NCBI RefSeq assembly: GCF_002262885.1
Contig: NZ_NKYF01000034.1
Coordinates: 1 to 64,000 of the forward strand
Direction: 5' to 3'
From: Pseudonocardia sp. MH-G8
GTDB taxonomy: Bacteria > Actinomycetota > Actinomycetes > Mycobacteriales > Pseudonocardiaceae
DNA: 64,000 nucleotides
The position numbers and the translations under genes were made by a program. Positions 7,629 to 16,187 of the stretch are shown here, one piece after another. Within the stretch, counting starts at the first letter, position 1. Each line of letters starts with the position of its first letter. The notes beneath the pieces were generated by a model. It was not told where the DNA came from. It made no database searches and worked only from the letters and a program-made list of their open reading frames with translations.

Positions 7629-8430
7629 GTGTACCCCCTGGCGCTCCGGCAACGTCGTCGGATTCAGCAGGCCCGGGCGTGGACGCCCTGAGAGGGAGGG
7701 TGAGCAGCGCCGCACCGGCAACGACCAGGGCGAGCGACCACAGCTGAGGCTGGGTCAGCCCGAGGACCGCTTCGTCGTTGACCCGGACGATCTCGACCAG
7801 GAAGCGGGCTGTGCCGGTGAGCACCGCGTAGGTGCCGACGACGGTGGTGGGGCGCCACCTGTGTCGCACGCTCCACAGCAGCCCGGCGATGGCGAACGCG
7901 GCCACTGTCTCGTAGAGCGGGGTGGGGTGAACCGGCACGGTGGTAGGCACTACCCCATTGGGGAAGGCCATCGCCCAGGGCAGGTCGCTGGGGGTCCCGT
8001 AGGTGCCGTCGCCGGCCAACAGACATCCCAACCGCCCGATTCCGTAGGCGACCGACGCCGGCGCGGCCGAGACCGCGGCCAGTTCGGCCAGTGGCAGGCG
8101 GTGCCGGCGGGCGATCACCACGAAGGTCGCCACTCCGGCGAGGAAGCCGCCGTACCAGGTGAACCCGGACCCGCCGAAGTCGTGGACGCTGAGGCTGCCC
8201 AGGTGTTCGGCAAGGTAGTACAGCTTGGCCCCGAGGAAACCCACGAGCGTTGTCGCGAGCACCAGCGTGGTCGCGACGTCGGGATCCCAGCGGAGCCGGC
8301 GGAACTCCCGGGTGAGCAGGACGACCGCGGCCAGGGCGGCCAGCGCCTTGCTCACCCCGTAGCTGCCGATCGGCAGGCCGAAGATTTCGAACAGGGTCGG
8401 GTACACCGTCACTCCCTGGCGATAGGTCAC
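7621..8430 (-). CDS. Lgt-like membrane protein with altered catalytic motif (copy 1)
   Basis: A 269-residue polytopic protein of the prolipoprotein diacylglyceryl transferase fold. Lgt features present include GFTWYGG, GIGRLGCLLAGDGTYG, VHPTPLYE and FLVEIVR. The Lgt signature is G-R-x-[GA]-N-[FW]-x-[ND]-x-E; here the essential Asn is Cys, the second Asn is Ala and the Glu is Asp, and the HGG histidine is Tyr. It is therefore doubtful as a true lipoprotein lipidating enzyme. ATG at 8430 is used; GTG at 8412 is possible. It heads a coupled group with DUF2892, a small peptide and a ligase. Two further Lgt-like genes are in the window. Confidence 0.8.
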   Translation of the reverse strand: MTYRQGVTVYPTLFEIFGLPIGSYGVSKALAALAAVVLLTREFRRLRWDPDVATTLVLATTLVGFLGAKLYYLAEHLGSLSVHDFGGSGFTWYGGFLAGVATFVVIARRHRLPLAELAAVSAAPASVAYGIGRLGCLLAGDGTYGTPSDLPWAMAFPNGVVPTTVPVHPTPLYETVAAFAIAGLLWSVRHRWRPTTVVGTYAVLTGTARFLVEIVRVNDEAVLGLTQPQLWSLALVVAGAALLTLPLRASTPGPAESDDVAGAPGGTRV

Positions 8431-8555
8431 GGGTCGCAGGCGAGGTCAGAGCCGTGTGCCATACGACGACACCGTCGGGCGGGAAAGGGCCAACGCGCAC
8501 GATCACGCTACGAACGTTTCGCCACCACGTGCTCTACTGACGACGGCCGGCCGGC

Positions 8556-8873
8556 TCAGCCGCTCGAGTCGCCGTCTGAGCCGCCCTCGCCATCGGAGCC
8601 ATCCATCATGCCGCCCATGTCCATGCCGCCCATGCCGGACATCATCTGTTGCATCTGCGGGCGCATCTGCTCGTGCATATCCCGGGCGTCGTCGCGCATC
8701 TCGGCCGGCATCGCTTCGATGCATCCCTCCATGGATTGGTCCATCTGGCGCATCTGCTCGTCGGCGTCGGGTTCGGGCGGCTGGGCGTTGGCGACGCCGG
8801 CGCCGGCCAGACCGGTGCCGAGGGCCACCGCGGTCGCAACTGCCAGGCCCAGACGACGCGTCTTGAACAACAT
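8556..8873 (-). CDS. Exported Met/Asp-rich small protein
   Basis: A 105-residue protein with a signal peptide (FKTRRLGLAVATAVALGTG, cleavage probably after GVANA). The mature part is acidic and full of Met: DEQMRQMDQSMEGCIEAM, MHEQMRPQMQQMM and MGGMDMGGMM. Repeated MxxM and MDMGG clusters are typical of extracytoplasmic copper-binding proteins, so a periplasmic-side Cu(I) chelator is a reasonable guess. GAGGAG precedes the ATG. It follows the sensor kinase gene by 43 bases and is probably in the same transcript. Confidence 0.7.
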   Translation of the reverse strand: MLFKTRRLGLAVATAVALGTGLAGAGVANAQPPEPDADEQMRQMDQSMEGCIEAMPAEMRDDARDMHEQMRPQMQQMMSGMGGMDMGGMMDGSDGEGGSDGDSSG

Positions 8874-8916
8874 GATGAAGTACTCCTCAACTCGTGATCG
8901 GTGGACAGGCCTGACG

Positions 8917-10341
8917 CTAGGGCCGTGCTGTGAAGATCTGATGAACGTCGTCGAGGTCACCGGTTTCGTTCGCCGGCAGGCGTACCAGGAAGCGGCTGCC
9001 GTGCCCCGGCTCGCCGTGCATGGTGATGTCACCGCCGTGTGCGGTGACGAGTTCGGCGGCCACCGCGAGCCCGATACCCGAGCCGCCGGCTTGCGCCCCG
9101 GCGCCGCGGAAGAAGCGCTCGAACACGCGTGGCTGCTCCTCGGTCGGGATGCCAGGGCCGGTGTCGGTCACGGCCAGCTCGATGTCGCCGTCGCGCTGTC
9201 CGAGGGTCACGGTGACCGTGCCGTGCGGCGGGGTGAACTTGGCCGCGTTGCTGATCAGGTTGGTCAGCACCTGCCGCAACCGTGCGGGGTCGACGCAGGC
9301 CGTGACCTCGGCGAGGTCGGTGACGAGCCTGAGGTTGCGCTCTGCGAGGTGGCCGGTGAACCCGTCGAGTACCTCGTGGACCAGCGGGCGCAACGCCACC
9401 TCGCTGCGATCCAGGCTGAACCCGGCCGCGTCGGCGGCGGCCATCGCCTCCAGGTCGGCCACCAGCCGGCCCAGCCGCAGCGACTCCTCGTGCAGCGAGT
9501 CGACCACGGCGGGGGTGGGGGCGGTGAGGCCGTCCTGGACGGACTCGAGCTGACTGCGCAGGACGGTCAGCGGCGTCCGCAGCTCATGGGCAACGTCGGC
9601 GGCGAAGACCCGGCGCAGCTCGTCTTCCCGGGCGACCGCGTCGGCCATCGCGTTGAACGAGGTGGCCAGCTCACCGACCTCGTCGACGGAGGACACCACG
9701 GCGCGCCGGTCTCGCCGACCCGCCGCGAGCGCATTGGCCGCCGCGGTCAACTCGGTGAGCCCCGCAGTGGGGCGCCGGGCGAAGGCCAGCCCAACCAGCA
9801 GCGCCAGTACCCCCGCGACGAGTGCGCCTCCGAGCAGCAACCAGTTGACCGAGGTCCGGAACTGCGCGTCCGCGGCAGGCAGCGCAGCGTGCGGGACCTG
9901 CAGCACCGCGGTGCCGACCTGCGTTCCATCGACCACGACCGGCAGCCGGCTGGTCGCGCCGGGCGGCGGGATACCCATCATCTCGCGGTGCATCGCCGCC
10001 ATCTGCGGACTCATGGCGAAGCCGGCCGACGACCACACCGGGCGCCCCTGAGCGTCCAACAGCTCGATCCTCGCTCCCGCCATCACCACGGCCGGCGCAA
10101 GCCGGTTCAGCGACTCGGGCCGCCAGCCGCCGGTCTGCTGGTACTCCTCGGCGAGCAGGGCGACGATCTGCTGCTCGCGCGCCTGGCGCTGGGAGTCGAG
10201 GTAGATGTCGAAGCGGGCGCCGATGGCCAGGTTCACCAGCAGCGCCGTGAGTGCCGCCGCCGCGACCGCGGTCGTGACGAATGCGATGGTCAACCGGCGG
10301 GCGAACCGGCCGGCCCACAGACCCCCCAGCGGCTTAGGCAT
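8917..10341 (-). CDS. Membrane sensor histidine kinase with Met-rich sensor region
   Basis: A 474-residue kinase. A first transmembrane helix near residues 15-40, an extracytoplasmic region of about 120 residues, and a second helix (WLLLGGALVAGVLALLVGL) are followed by a HAMP domain, the H-box DVAHELRTPL, the N-box NLISNAAKFTPPHG and the G-boxes DTGPGIP and GSGIGLAV. The sensor loop contains MSPQMAAMHREMMG, a Met cluster that would suit Cu(I). The start overlaps the response-regulator stop by eight bases. Together with the Met-rich exported protein downstream, a copper- or redox-responsive two-component system is likely. Confidence 0.9.
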   Translation of the reverse strand: MPKPLGGLWAGRFARRLTIAFVTTAVAAAALTALLVNLAIGARFDIYLDSQRQAREQQIVALLAEEYQQTGGWRPESLNRLAPAVVMAGARIELLDAQGRPVWSSAGFAMSPQMAAMHREMMGIPPPGATSRLPVVVDGTQVGTAVLQVPHAALPAADAQFRTSVNWLLLGGALVAGVLALLVGLAFARRPTAGLTELTAAANALAAGRRDRRAVVSSVDEVGELATSFNAMADAVAREDELRRVFAADVAHELRTPLTVLRSQLESVQDGLTAPTPAVVDSLHEESLRLGRLVADLEAMAAADAAGFSLDRSEVALRPLVHEVLDGFTGHLAERNLRLVTDLAEVTACVDPARLRQVLTNLISNAAKFTPPHGTVTVTLGQRDGDIELAVTDTGPGIPTEEQPRVFERFFRGAGAQAGGSGIGLAVAAELVTAHGGDITMHGEPGHGSRFLVRLPANETGDLDDVHQIFTARP

Positions 10342-11029
10342 CGCGCTCCATCCCCAGCTTGTAGCCCACACCGGGCACGGTGAGCACCAGGCGCGGTGGC
10401 CGGTCGCCGAGCTTGCGTCGCAGGTTCTTGACGTGCTGGTCGATGGTGCGCTCGTCGGTCTCGTACACCTCGCGCTGCACCCGGGCCATCAGCTGCAGCC
10501 GTGACCACACCCGTCCGGGGCGGGCGGCCAGGGTGGTGAGCAGGTCGAACTCGGTGCGGGTCAGGGTCACGCGCCGCTCGCGCACCCACACCTCCCGCTG
10601 TTCCGTGTCGATGCGGAAGGACCCGTCGCCGAAGGACGCCGGCCCTGCGCCGTCGGATGCGGGCATGGCGCGGCGCAGCACCGCGTCCACCCGCGCGACG
10701 AGCTCGCGAGGGCTGAACGGCTTGGCGACGTAGTCGTCCGCCCCCAACCGGAGCCCGGCGATCCGCTGGGACTCGTCGGCCTTGGCGGTAACCATGATGA
10801 TCGGCAGGGCGGTGGTGGCGCGGACCTGGCGCGCCACGTCCTCCCCGTCCCGGTCGGGGAGCCGGAGGTCGAGGATCATCAGGTCCGCGCCGGGGGCGAG
10901 CTCCAGCGCCCGGGCCGCGGTGGCGGCCTCGAGCACGCCGTACCCGCCACGCTCGAGATAGCTGCGCACCAGAGCCCGGATCTTCGGCTCGTCCTCGACG
11001 ACGAGCACCGTCCTCTGCACCGTCTCCAC
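10334..11029 (-). CDS. OmpR/PhoB-family response regulator
   Basis: A 231-residue regulator with receiver domain (acidic pair in VVEDEP, phospho-acceptor Asp54 in MILDLRLPD, Thr in VTAKAD, Lys in AKPF) and a C-terminal winged-helix DNA-binding domain (LTRTEFDLL, RTIDQHVKNLRRKLG, VPGVGYKL). It is paired with the overlapping downstream kinase. The GTG start lies 15 bases after the stop of the TlpA-like gene, so the three probably form one transcript. The target promoters are not identifiable from the sequence. Confidence 0.93.
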   Translation of the reverse strand: METVQRTVLVVEDEPKIRALVRSYLERGGYGVLEAATAARALELAPGADLMILDLRLPDRDGEDVARQVRATTALPIIMVTAKADESQRIAGLRLGADDYVAKPFSPRELVARVDAVLRRAMPASDGAGPASFGDGSFRIDTEQREVWVRERRVTLTRTEFDLLTTLAARPGRVWSRLQLMARVQREVYETDERTIDQHVKNLRRKLGDRPPRLVLTVPGVGYKLGMERDA

Positions 11030-11044
11030 GCACCCTTCGCTTGG

Positions 11045-11722
11045 TCAATGAGGGTCGGACGGAAGGTGTTCCGCCACGGCCTGGCGGACCTCCTCGACCG
11101 TGCGGAACACCTTGGGTGGAACGAGTTGCACCGATCCGTCCGGGCGCACGACGTAGCTGAGGGGGATCACCGGTGGTGCGTCGAGCGCCCGCTGCAGCGC
11201 TCCGTCTGGATCGGTGACCGACGGGAACCGGACGTCGCCGTCGGCCAGCATGCTCAGCGCCGCCTCCGGCAGGTCCCGCACGTTGACTCCGATCACCGCA
11301 ACCGCGTCCGGTTCGGCCGCGTACGCGTCCAGGACCGGCATCTCCTCCTTGCAGGACGGGCACCAGGACGCCCAGAGGTTCAGCAGCGCCGGGCGCCCGG
11401 CCAGCGCGGCCCCGAGGTCCACTTCGCCCGGCGCGCCGAGGCAGGGCACCACGATGCCCGCGAGCGGACCCGACGGCGGCGGGGCGGCCGGGTCGGGTGC
11501 CGGGCAGGGGTCCAGCGCAGCCCGCGCCCGCAGCGGGGCGAGCGTGGCATTGTCCGGAGCCGGCACGGTTTCCGAGACGTGCGGGCCTGGTGTCCTGGTC
11601 GAGAGCGCCTCGCGGCCGCTGTCCCGGGGCCAGAGCGCGACCACCCCGGCGACGGCGAGCACCACGACCACGATCGTCGCGCGCACATCCGCGCGGGTCA
11701 GCACCTTCGCGATCCGGCTCAC
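11045..11722 (-). CDS. TlpA/ResA-like membrane-anchored thioredoxin
   Basis: A 225-residue protein with an N-terminal anchor (IVVVVLAVAGVVALW) and a thioredoxin fold with active site ASWCPSCKEE. Before the fold there is a segment with two additional cysteines, LDPCPAP and VPCLGAPGEVDL, which also occurs in the TlpA at 46376. Such proteins reduce disulfides in apocytochrome c or Cu-A sites on the outer side of the membrane, taking electrons from CcdA. It is first in an operon with a two-component system and diverges from an MBL-rhodanese gene. GTG at 11722 is the only start close to the anchor. Confidence 0.85.
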   Translation of the reverse strand: MSRIAKVLTRADVRATIVVVVLAVAGVVALWPRDSGREALSTRTPGPHVSETVPAPDNATLAPLRARAALDPCPAPDPAAPPPSGPLAGIVVPCLGAPGEVDLGAALAGRPALLNLWASWCPSCKEEMPVLDAYAAEPDAVAVIGVNVRDLPEAALSMLADGDVRFPSVTDPDGALQRALDAPPVIPLSYVVRPDGSVQLVPPKVFRTVEEVRQAVAEHLPSDPH

Positions 11723-11820
11723 CGCCGCGCACCGCCGCCCACGAAATCGAACCGCGGGCCGCCCCTTCCTGTCGGTAGCTGGCCTGGCATGTGCTCCTCA
11801 CCGTCCGCGGCGTCCGCAAC

Positions 11821-11839
11821 CTACGTATCTCGACAGTAG
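11821..11839. promoter_or_regulatory. Operator-like repeat between tlpA and MBL-rhodanese genes
   Basis: CTACGTATCTCGACAGTAG, an interrupted CTAC...GTAG inverted repeat, sits in the divergent promoter region. Its right part GACAGTAG equals one arm of the palindrome at 24407-24432, and the CTACGTA-N8-GTAG layout recurs at 17262. It may be a weaker site for the same regulator. Confidence 0.4.
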
Positions 11840-11925
11840 AATACGGCTCCGCGGCCGGCGCGCTCGGGCGTCGCTGGATGGGGTAGACGTTCCCGGGGAT
11901 GGACCCAGCCGCCCGGGAAGGTGAC

Positions 11926-13329
11926 GTGAGCACGATGTTCTTCCAGCAGTTCTCCCTGCAGAGCCTGGGCCACGCGTCCTATCTCGTGGGGGACGAGAAG
12001 ACCGGGCAGGCACTGGTGTTCGACCCGCGCCGCGACGTCGACGTCTACCTGCGCGCGGCCCGCGAACAGGGCCTGCGGATCGCCTACGCCGCCGACTCGC
12101 ACGGCCACAACGACTACCTGTCCGGGCTGAGCGAGCTGAGGGCCCGTACCGGCGCGGACCTGTGGGGCTCGGCGACCGGCGATCTGGGCTACGCGCACCG
12201 GCCGTTGAAGGACCGCGAGGTCATCGAGATCGGCGATGTGGGCGTCGAGGTGGCGCACACGCCCGGACACACCCCCGAACACATCAGCCTGCTCGTTTAC
12301 GACAGGTCCGCGAGCGCGGACACGCCGGCGCTGATGCTCTCCGGCGGCGCGCTGCTGGTGGGGGACCTGGCGCGGCCCGACCTGCTCGGCGGGCCCGAGC
12401 AAGCCCGCCAGGCCGCCCAGGTGTACTGCGACACGATCCAGACCACGCTGCTGCGGCTGCCCGACCACATGCAGGTCTTCCCCACCCACGTCGCAGGGTC
12501 GCTGTGTGGGGGCAACATCGGTAGCCGGCTGTCGACGACGGTCGGGTTCGAGCGGCGGACCAACGCGATCCTCGCCGAGGTCGACTCCGCGGACGGCTTT
12601 GTGCGCGAGTGCATCCGGCTGGACAACCTGCCCGCGGTACCGCCGTACTGGAGGCGGATGCGCGATCAGAACCTGGCCGGCGTCGCCGAGCTCGGTCAGC
12701 CCGCCGAACCCCCGGCGCTGACGGTGGCCGAGTTCGCCCGGCATCAGGAGGCCGGCGCGCTGGTCCTGGACGTCCGTGCCTCGGAGGCCTTCGGTGGCGG
12801 CCACGTCCCCGGCGCACTCAACGTCGGCCTCGGGTCGGCGTTCGCGACCTGGGCCGGCACCGTGCTGCCCGATCAGGCCCAGGTGCTGCTGGTGCTGGAC
12901 CGGCCCGAGGACCTGTGGGAGGCCACCTGGCAGCTGCTGCGCATCGGCTACCCGCTCCCGCGGGGCTGGCTGCGCGGGGGCATCACGGCCTGGCGCACCG
13001 CGGCTCGCCCGGTCGAGACCATCCCGCAGATCACCGTGCACGAGCTCAAGGCTCGGCTGGACCGCGGCGAGACCGACCTGCTCGACGTGCGCCAACCCGA
13101 CGAGTGGCACACCCGGCACGTGCCGGGCGCCCGCTGGATCACCGGTGCCGAACTTCCCGACCGGGTCGACGAGGTGACCGACGACCGGCCGCTCGCGGTC
13201 ACCTGCGGCAGCGGCTACCGCTCCTCGGTCGCCACGAGCGTGCTCGCTCGCCACGGGCACCGCGACGTCGTCAACGTCGCCGGTGGCATGACCGCATGGA
13301 ACAACGCGCGCTACCCGGTCGAGCAGTGA
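11926..13329 (+). CDS. MBL-rhodanese protein (second copy)
   Basis: A 467-residue protein parallel to the one at 1493: MBL domain with DSHGHNDYLSG and HTPGHTPEH, a degenerate first rhodanese and a C-terminal rhodanese with TCGSGYR. The two differ clearly in sequence, so they are old paralogues. I chose GTG at 11926 because GGAAGG precedes it; ATG at 11935 is also possible. A persulfide dioxygenase or related thiol-ester hydrolase activity is inferred. It diverges from a TlpA gene, and a decayed copy of its last domain lies at 43027-43312. Confidence 0.85.
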   Translation: MSTMFFQQFSLQSLGHASYLVGDEKTGQALVFDPRRDVDVYLRAAREQGLRIAYAADSHGHNDYLSGLSELRARTGADLWGSATGDLGYAHRPLKDREVIEIGDVGVEVAHTPGHTPEHISLLVYDRSASADTPALMLSGGALLVGDLARPDLLGGPEQARQAAQVYCDTIQTTLLRLPDHMQVFPTHVAGSLCGGNIGSRLSTTVGFERRTNAILAEVDSADGFVRECIRLDNLPAVPPYWRRMRDQNLAGVAELGQPAEPPALTVAEFARHQEAGALVLDVRASEAFGGGHVPGALNVGLGSAFATWAGTVLPDQAQVLLVLDRPEDLWEATWQLLRIGYPLPRGWLRGGITAWRTAARPVETIPQITVHELKARLDRGETDLLDVRQPDEWHTRHVPGARWITGAELPDRVDEVTDDRPLAVTCGSGYRSSVATSVLARHGHRDVVNVAGGMTAWNNARYPVEQ

Positions 13330-13335
13330 ATCGGA

Positions 13336-14076
13336 TCAGATCGGTGGCCAGCCCAACCGGGCGTACCAGGCGAGCATCCCGCTCATCGCGGCCGTCCAAC
13401 CACCGGTGATCATCAGGACCCCGGTGACTGTCAGAGCCAGTCCGCCGCCGATCTCGATTCGCCGGCTGTGCCGGCGCAGCCAGCCGAACCGGTCCCGGCC
13501 GCGGGCGAGGCCGGCGGCCAATGCCAGGAACGGCAGCCCGAGGCCGAGCGAGTAGGCCAGCAGCAGCAGCGCACCGCGTCCGAGGTTCGCCGCGCTCGCC
13601 GCGGTGGTCAGGATCGAGGCGAGGACGGGGCCCACGCACGGCGTCCACCCGAACGCGAAGGCCGCCCCGAGCGGCAGCGCGCCGCCCGGGCCGGTGCCGA
13701 AGCGGCCGAGGTCGACACGCAGCTCGCGCTGCAGCAGCGGAATTCGGATCAGGCCGGTCATCGCCAGCCCCATCACGACCACCAGCACCCCGCCGACGAC
13801 GTTGATCGTGTGCTGGTTCTGGCGCAGCAACAGCCCGAGCGCGGAGGCGGTCGCGCCCAGTGCCGTGAACACGATGGCGAACCCGGCGACGAACAGCAGC
13901 GCGCCCAGCAGCACCCGCCGGCGGGTGCCGAGCGCGGCCCCACGGCCGGTGCCGCGGCTCCCGGACAGGCCCGAGATGTAGGACACGTAGCCGGGCAGCA
14001 GCGGAAGCACGCAGGGCGAACTGAACGACACCGCCCCGGCCACCGCGGCCAACGACATCAGGGCGAACAGCTCCAC
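13336..14076 (-). CDS. ccdA: CcdA cytochrome c biogenesis protein (copy 1)
   Basis: A 246-residue, six-helix membrane protein with the two CcdA cysteines in SFSSPCVLPLLPGYVSY and FGWTPCVGPVLAS. CcdA carries electrons from cytoplasmic thioredoxin across the membrane to TlpA/CcmG-type thioredoxins. GTG at 14076 follows AGGGGG. The gene ends seven bases after the MBL-rhodanese stop on the other strand. It diverges from a decayed ccm operon; the same divergent ccdA/ccm arrangement, inverted, is at 50.9-54.6 kb with an intact ccm set. Confidence 0.92.
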   Translation of the reverse strand: MELFALMSLAAVAGAVSFSSPCVLPLLPGYVSYISGLSGSRGTGRGAALGTRRRVLLGALLFVAGFAIVFTALGATASALGLLLRQNQHTINVVGGVLVVVMGLAMTGLIRIPLLQRELRVDLGRFGTGPGGALPLGAAFAFGWTPCVGPVLASILTTAASAANLGRGALLLLAYSLGLGLPFLALAAGLARGRDRFGWLRRHSRRIEIGGGLALTVTGVLMITGGWTAAMSGMLAWYARLGWPPI

Positions 14077-14119
14077 CGCAGGATCCCCCTCTCATCCGTG
14101 GCCGCGGCCCCGGCAGGCG

Positions 14120-14145
14120 CCGACAAGTACTGAGTGAGATAGTAG
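14120..14145. promoter_or_regulatory. Half operator in the ccdA/ccmA divergent region
   Basis: GAGATAGTAG at 14136-14145 matches one arm of the 26-base palindrome found beside blaI; the opposite arm is not recognisable. Its place in the divergent promoter fits a regulatory role. Confidence 0.4.
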
Positions 14146-14224
14146 TTTCTCGTGTGGGACGTCGAACCGGGGACGAGATGCGCAGCGGGATGCACGCCGA
14201 CTCGGGGCCGGTGACACCCTCTCG

Positions 14225-14873
14225 GTGGACCGGGATGCACCGTTGGCGCGGCTGGACCGCGTCGCCGTGAACGTGCAGCGCACTCCTGTGTTGCGCGGAT
14301 TGGACCTGCAGCTCGGGCCCGGTGAACTGGTCGGGATGCTGGGCGCCAACGGATCCGGGAAAACCACCCTGCTGCACGTGCTGGCGACGTTGGTCACGCC
14401 CTCGGCCGGCCGCGGTCAAGTGCTCGGCGCCGACCTCGGCGGCCCGGAGTGCGCCGAGGTGCGTCCCCGGATCGCCCTGGTCGGCCACCAGCCCGCGCTG
14501 TACCCGCAGCTCACCCTGGCCGAGAACCTGCGTTTCGTGGCCCGGCTCATCGGCCATGACGACACCGCAGCCGACCGAGCACTCGACGCCGTCGGGCTCG
14601 GCGGCGCCGCGCAGCGGCGGGCGGACCGGTGCTCGCAGGGCATGCAGCGGCGCGCCGAGCTGGCCCGGGTGCTGTTCACCGAGCCCCAGCTGCTGTTGCT
14701 CGACGAGATCCACGCGGGCCTGGACGCGGACGCCGTCGGCCTCGTTGACGAGGTGGTCGCGCGGGTCCGCCGGCGGGGCGGGCGTGCGTGCGTGCGTGGT
14801 GGTCTCGCACGAGCCCGACCGCATGACCGGCCTGGTCGACCGCATGGTGCGCGTGTCCGAGGGCCGGGCGTAG
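14225..14873 (+). pseudogene. ccmA: ccmA (haem-exporter ATPase), frameshifted
   Basis: ABC ATPase of the cytochrome c maturation system, with Walker A GANGSGKTT, signature CSQGMQRRAELARV and Walker B LLLLDEIHAG. After the D-loop the frame breaks within a GCGT tandem repeat at 14782-14797. With three repeat units instead of four the reading frame would continue as ACVVVSHEPDRMTGLVDRM, as in the intact copy at 52995. As sequenced the protein loses its H-loop and runs into ccmB out of register. The start is uncertain (GTG 14225). A contingency-type repeat is possible, but the neighbours are also broken, so I call it a pseudogene. Confidence 0.8.
14782..14797. repeat. (GCGT)4 tandem repeat inside ccmA
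   Basis: Four exact GCGT units. Loss of one unit would restore the ccmA frame and the conserved ACVVVSHEP segment, so the extra unit is the likely cause of the frameshift through slipped-strand mispairing. Confidence 0.75.
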
Positions 14874-14884
14874 CGTTCGGAGCG

Positions 14885-15359
14885 GTGCTCGTGACCCCCG
14901 GGACCGCGGCGCTGCCTGCGCCGCTGACCCAGTGTCTCGAACGGGCCCGCAAGGACCTGCGGCTGGAACGCCGGGCCGGGGAGGCGTTGCTGGTCACCGC
15001 GCCGTTCGGGGCGGTGGCGCTGCTGCTCGCACCGTTGGCGGTCGGGGTGGACACGCCGCTGCTGCGCGAGCTCGGGCCGGCGTTGTACTGGCTGGTCGTG
15101 TTGCTGTTCGGAGTGCTGGTGACGCTGCGGGCCAGTGCGGTCGACGGGCCGGCGCAGCTGGCCCTGCTGCGGCTGGCCGGGGTCGGGCCGCGGGTGCGGC
15201 TCGCCGGGCGTGCGCTCGCCAACGGTGTGTTGCTGCTGGGATTCCGGCTGCTGCTCGCCCCGGTCGCGGTGCTGCTCTACGACCCGGACCTGAGCGGTTG
15301 GCCGTGTCGCCGCGCTGCTCGCCGCGTGGTGTGCCCGCTACCTGGAGGAGATGACATGA
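14885..15359 (+). pseudogene. ccmB: ccmB with internal deletion
   Basis: Membrane subunit of the haem exporter. The first 140 residues (ARKDLRLERRAGEALLVTAP to LLYDPDLSGW) match the intact ccmB at 52303 closely. Then about 221 bases present in that copy are missing, and the tail AALLAAWCARYLEEMT follows in another frame. The junction is near 15308 (GGCCGTG|TCGCCGCG). The deletion removes three or four transmembrane helices, so the product cannot work. Confidence 0.85.
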
Positions 15360-16134
15360 CCGTGTTCGGCCGCCGTCTCCCGCTCGTCACCGGCATCGCC
15401 GGTGCGGCCGGGCTGACGGCCGCGATGCTGTCACCGCCCGACCACCTGCAGGGCGAGCTGGTGCGACTGATGTATGTGCACGTTCCGGCCGCGTGACGGC
15501 ATTTCTGGCCTACGCGGTGACCTTCGCCGCCAGCCTCGGCTACCTGTGGCGGCGCCGCCCGGGCCTGGACCGGCTGGCCGCGGCCAGCGCCGAGGCCGGG
15601 GTGTTCTTCACCGGGCTGGCCATCGCGCTGGGTTCGATCTGGGGCAAGCCGACCTGGGGCGTGTGGTGGATCTGGGACGCCCGCCTGGTCACGACCGCGC
15701 TGCTGTTCTTCATCTACCTCGGCTACCTGGCGCTGCGCCGCCCCGCCCCGGACCCGGTGGCGCGGGCGCGCCGGTCGGCGGTGTTCGGGGTGGTGGCGTT
15801 CGCCCAGGTCCCGCTGGTGCCTTTCTCGGTGCTGTGGTGGCGCACGCTGCACCAACCGCCCACGGTGCTGCGGCCCGCCATCGACCACACGATGCTCGCC
15901 GCGCTGCTGGCGAGCGTCGTGGCGTTCACGCTGCTCTACGCGCTGCTGGTGCGCCCCCGGGCGCGGCTAGCCCCGGCCGAGGAGGAGCTCTACGCGGCCG
16001 AGAACGCCCGGCCCCGGGCGCTGGCCGGGCGACGCGGTGTCCGCGCCGCGATGGGAGGGGACCGGTGTCTGACTGGGCGTGGGTGGCGCTGGGCTACGCG
16101 GCGGCAGGCGTCGGGATCAGCGGCTACGTCGTGA
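15356..16134 (+). pseudogene. ccmC: ccmC frameshifted (haem lyase/export subunit)
   Basis: The ATG overlaps the end of ccmB. The frame runs to MYVHVPAA and then hits TGA, because one G of the Trp codon present in the intact copy (HVPAAWTAFL) is missing near 15495. The remaining sequence, in the neighbouring frame, keeps the tryptophan-rich motif GKPTWGVWWIWDARLV. The intact copy has QVPLVHFSVLWW where this one has QVPLVPFSVLWW, losing the conserved haem-ligand His. Both changes point to loss of function. The tail reads on over ccmD. Confidence 0.85.
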
Positions 16135-16187
16135 TGCTGCGGGCCCGCGCGGCCAGGTTGCGGCGGCGGGCGGAGGAGCCGCAGTGA
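16065..16187 (+). CDS. ccmD: CcmD-like small membrane protein (copy 1)
   Basis: A 40-residue peptide, VSDWAWVALGYAAAGVGISG then YVVMLRARAARLRRR: one transmembrane helix followed by a basic tail, as in CcmD, which helps release haem-loaded CcmE from CcmC. The frame is intact and its stop overlaps the next start, but its partners in this copy are broken, so it is probably non-functional. Confidence 0.65.
   Translation: MSDWAWVALGYAAAGVGISGYVVMLRARAARLRRRAEEPQ

Noticed and set aside
7468..10383. A 971-codon open frame on the plus strand
   Set aside because: It lies opposite the Lgt-like and histidine kinase genes, is Gln/Arg/Gly-rich and has no motif; a typical antisense shadow in high-GC DNA.
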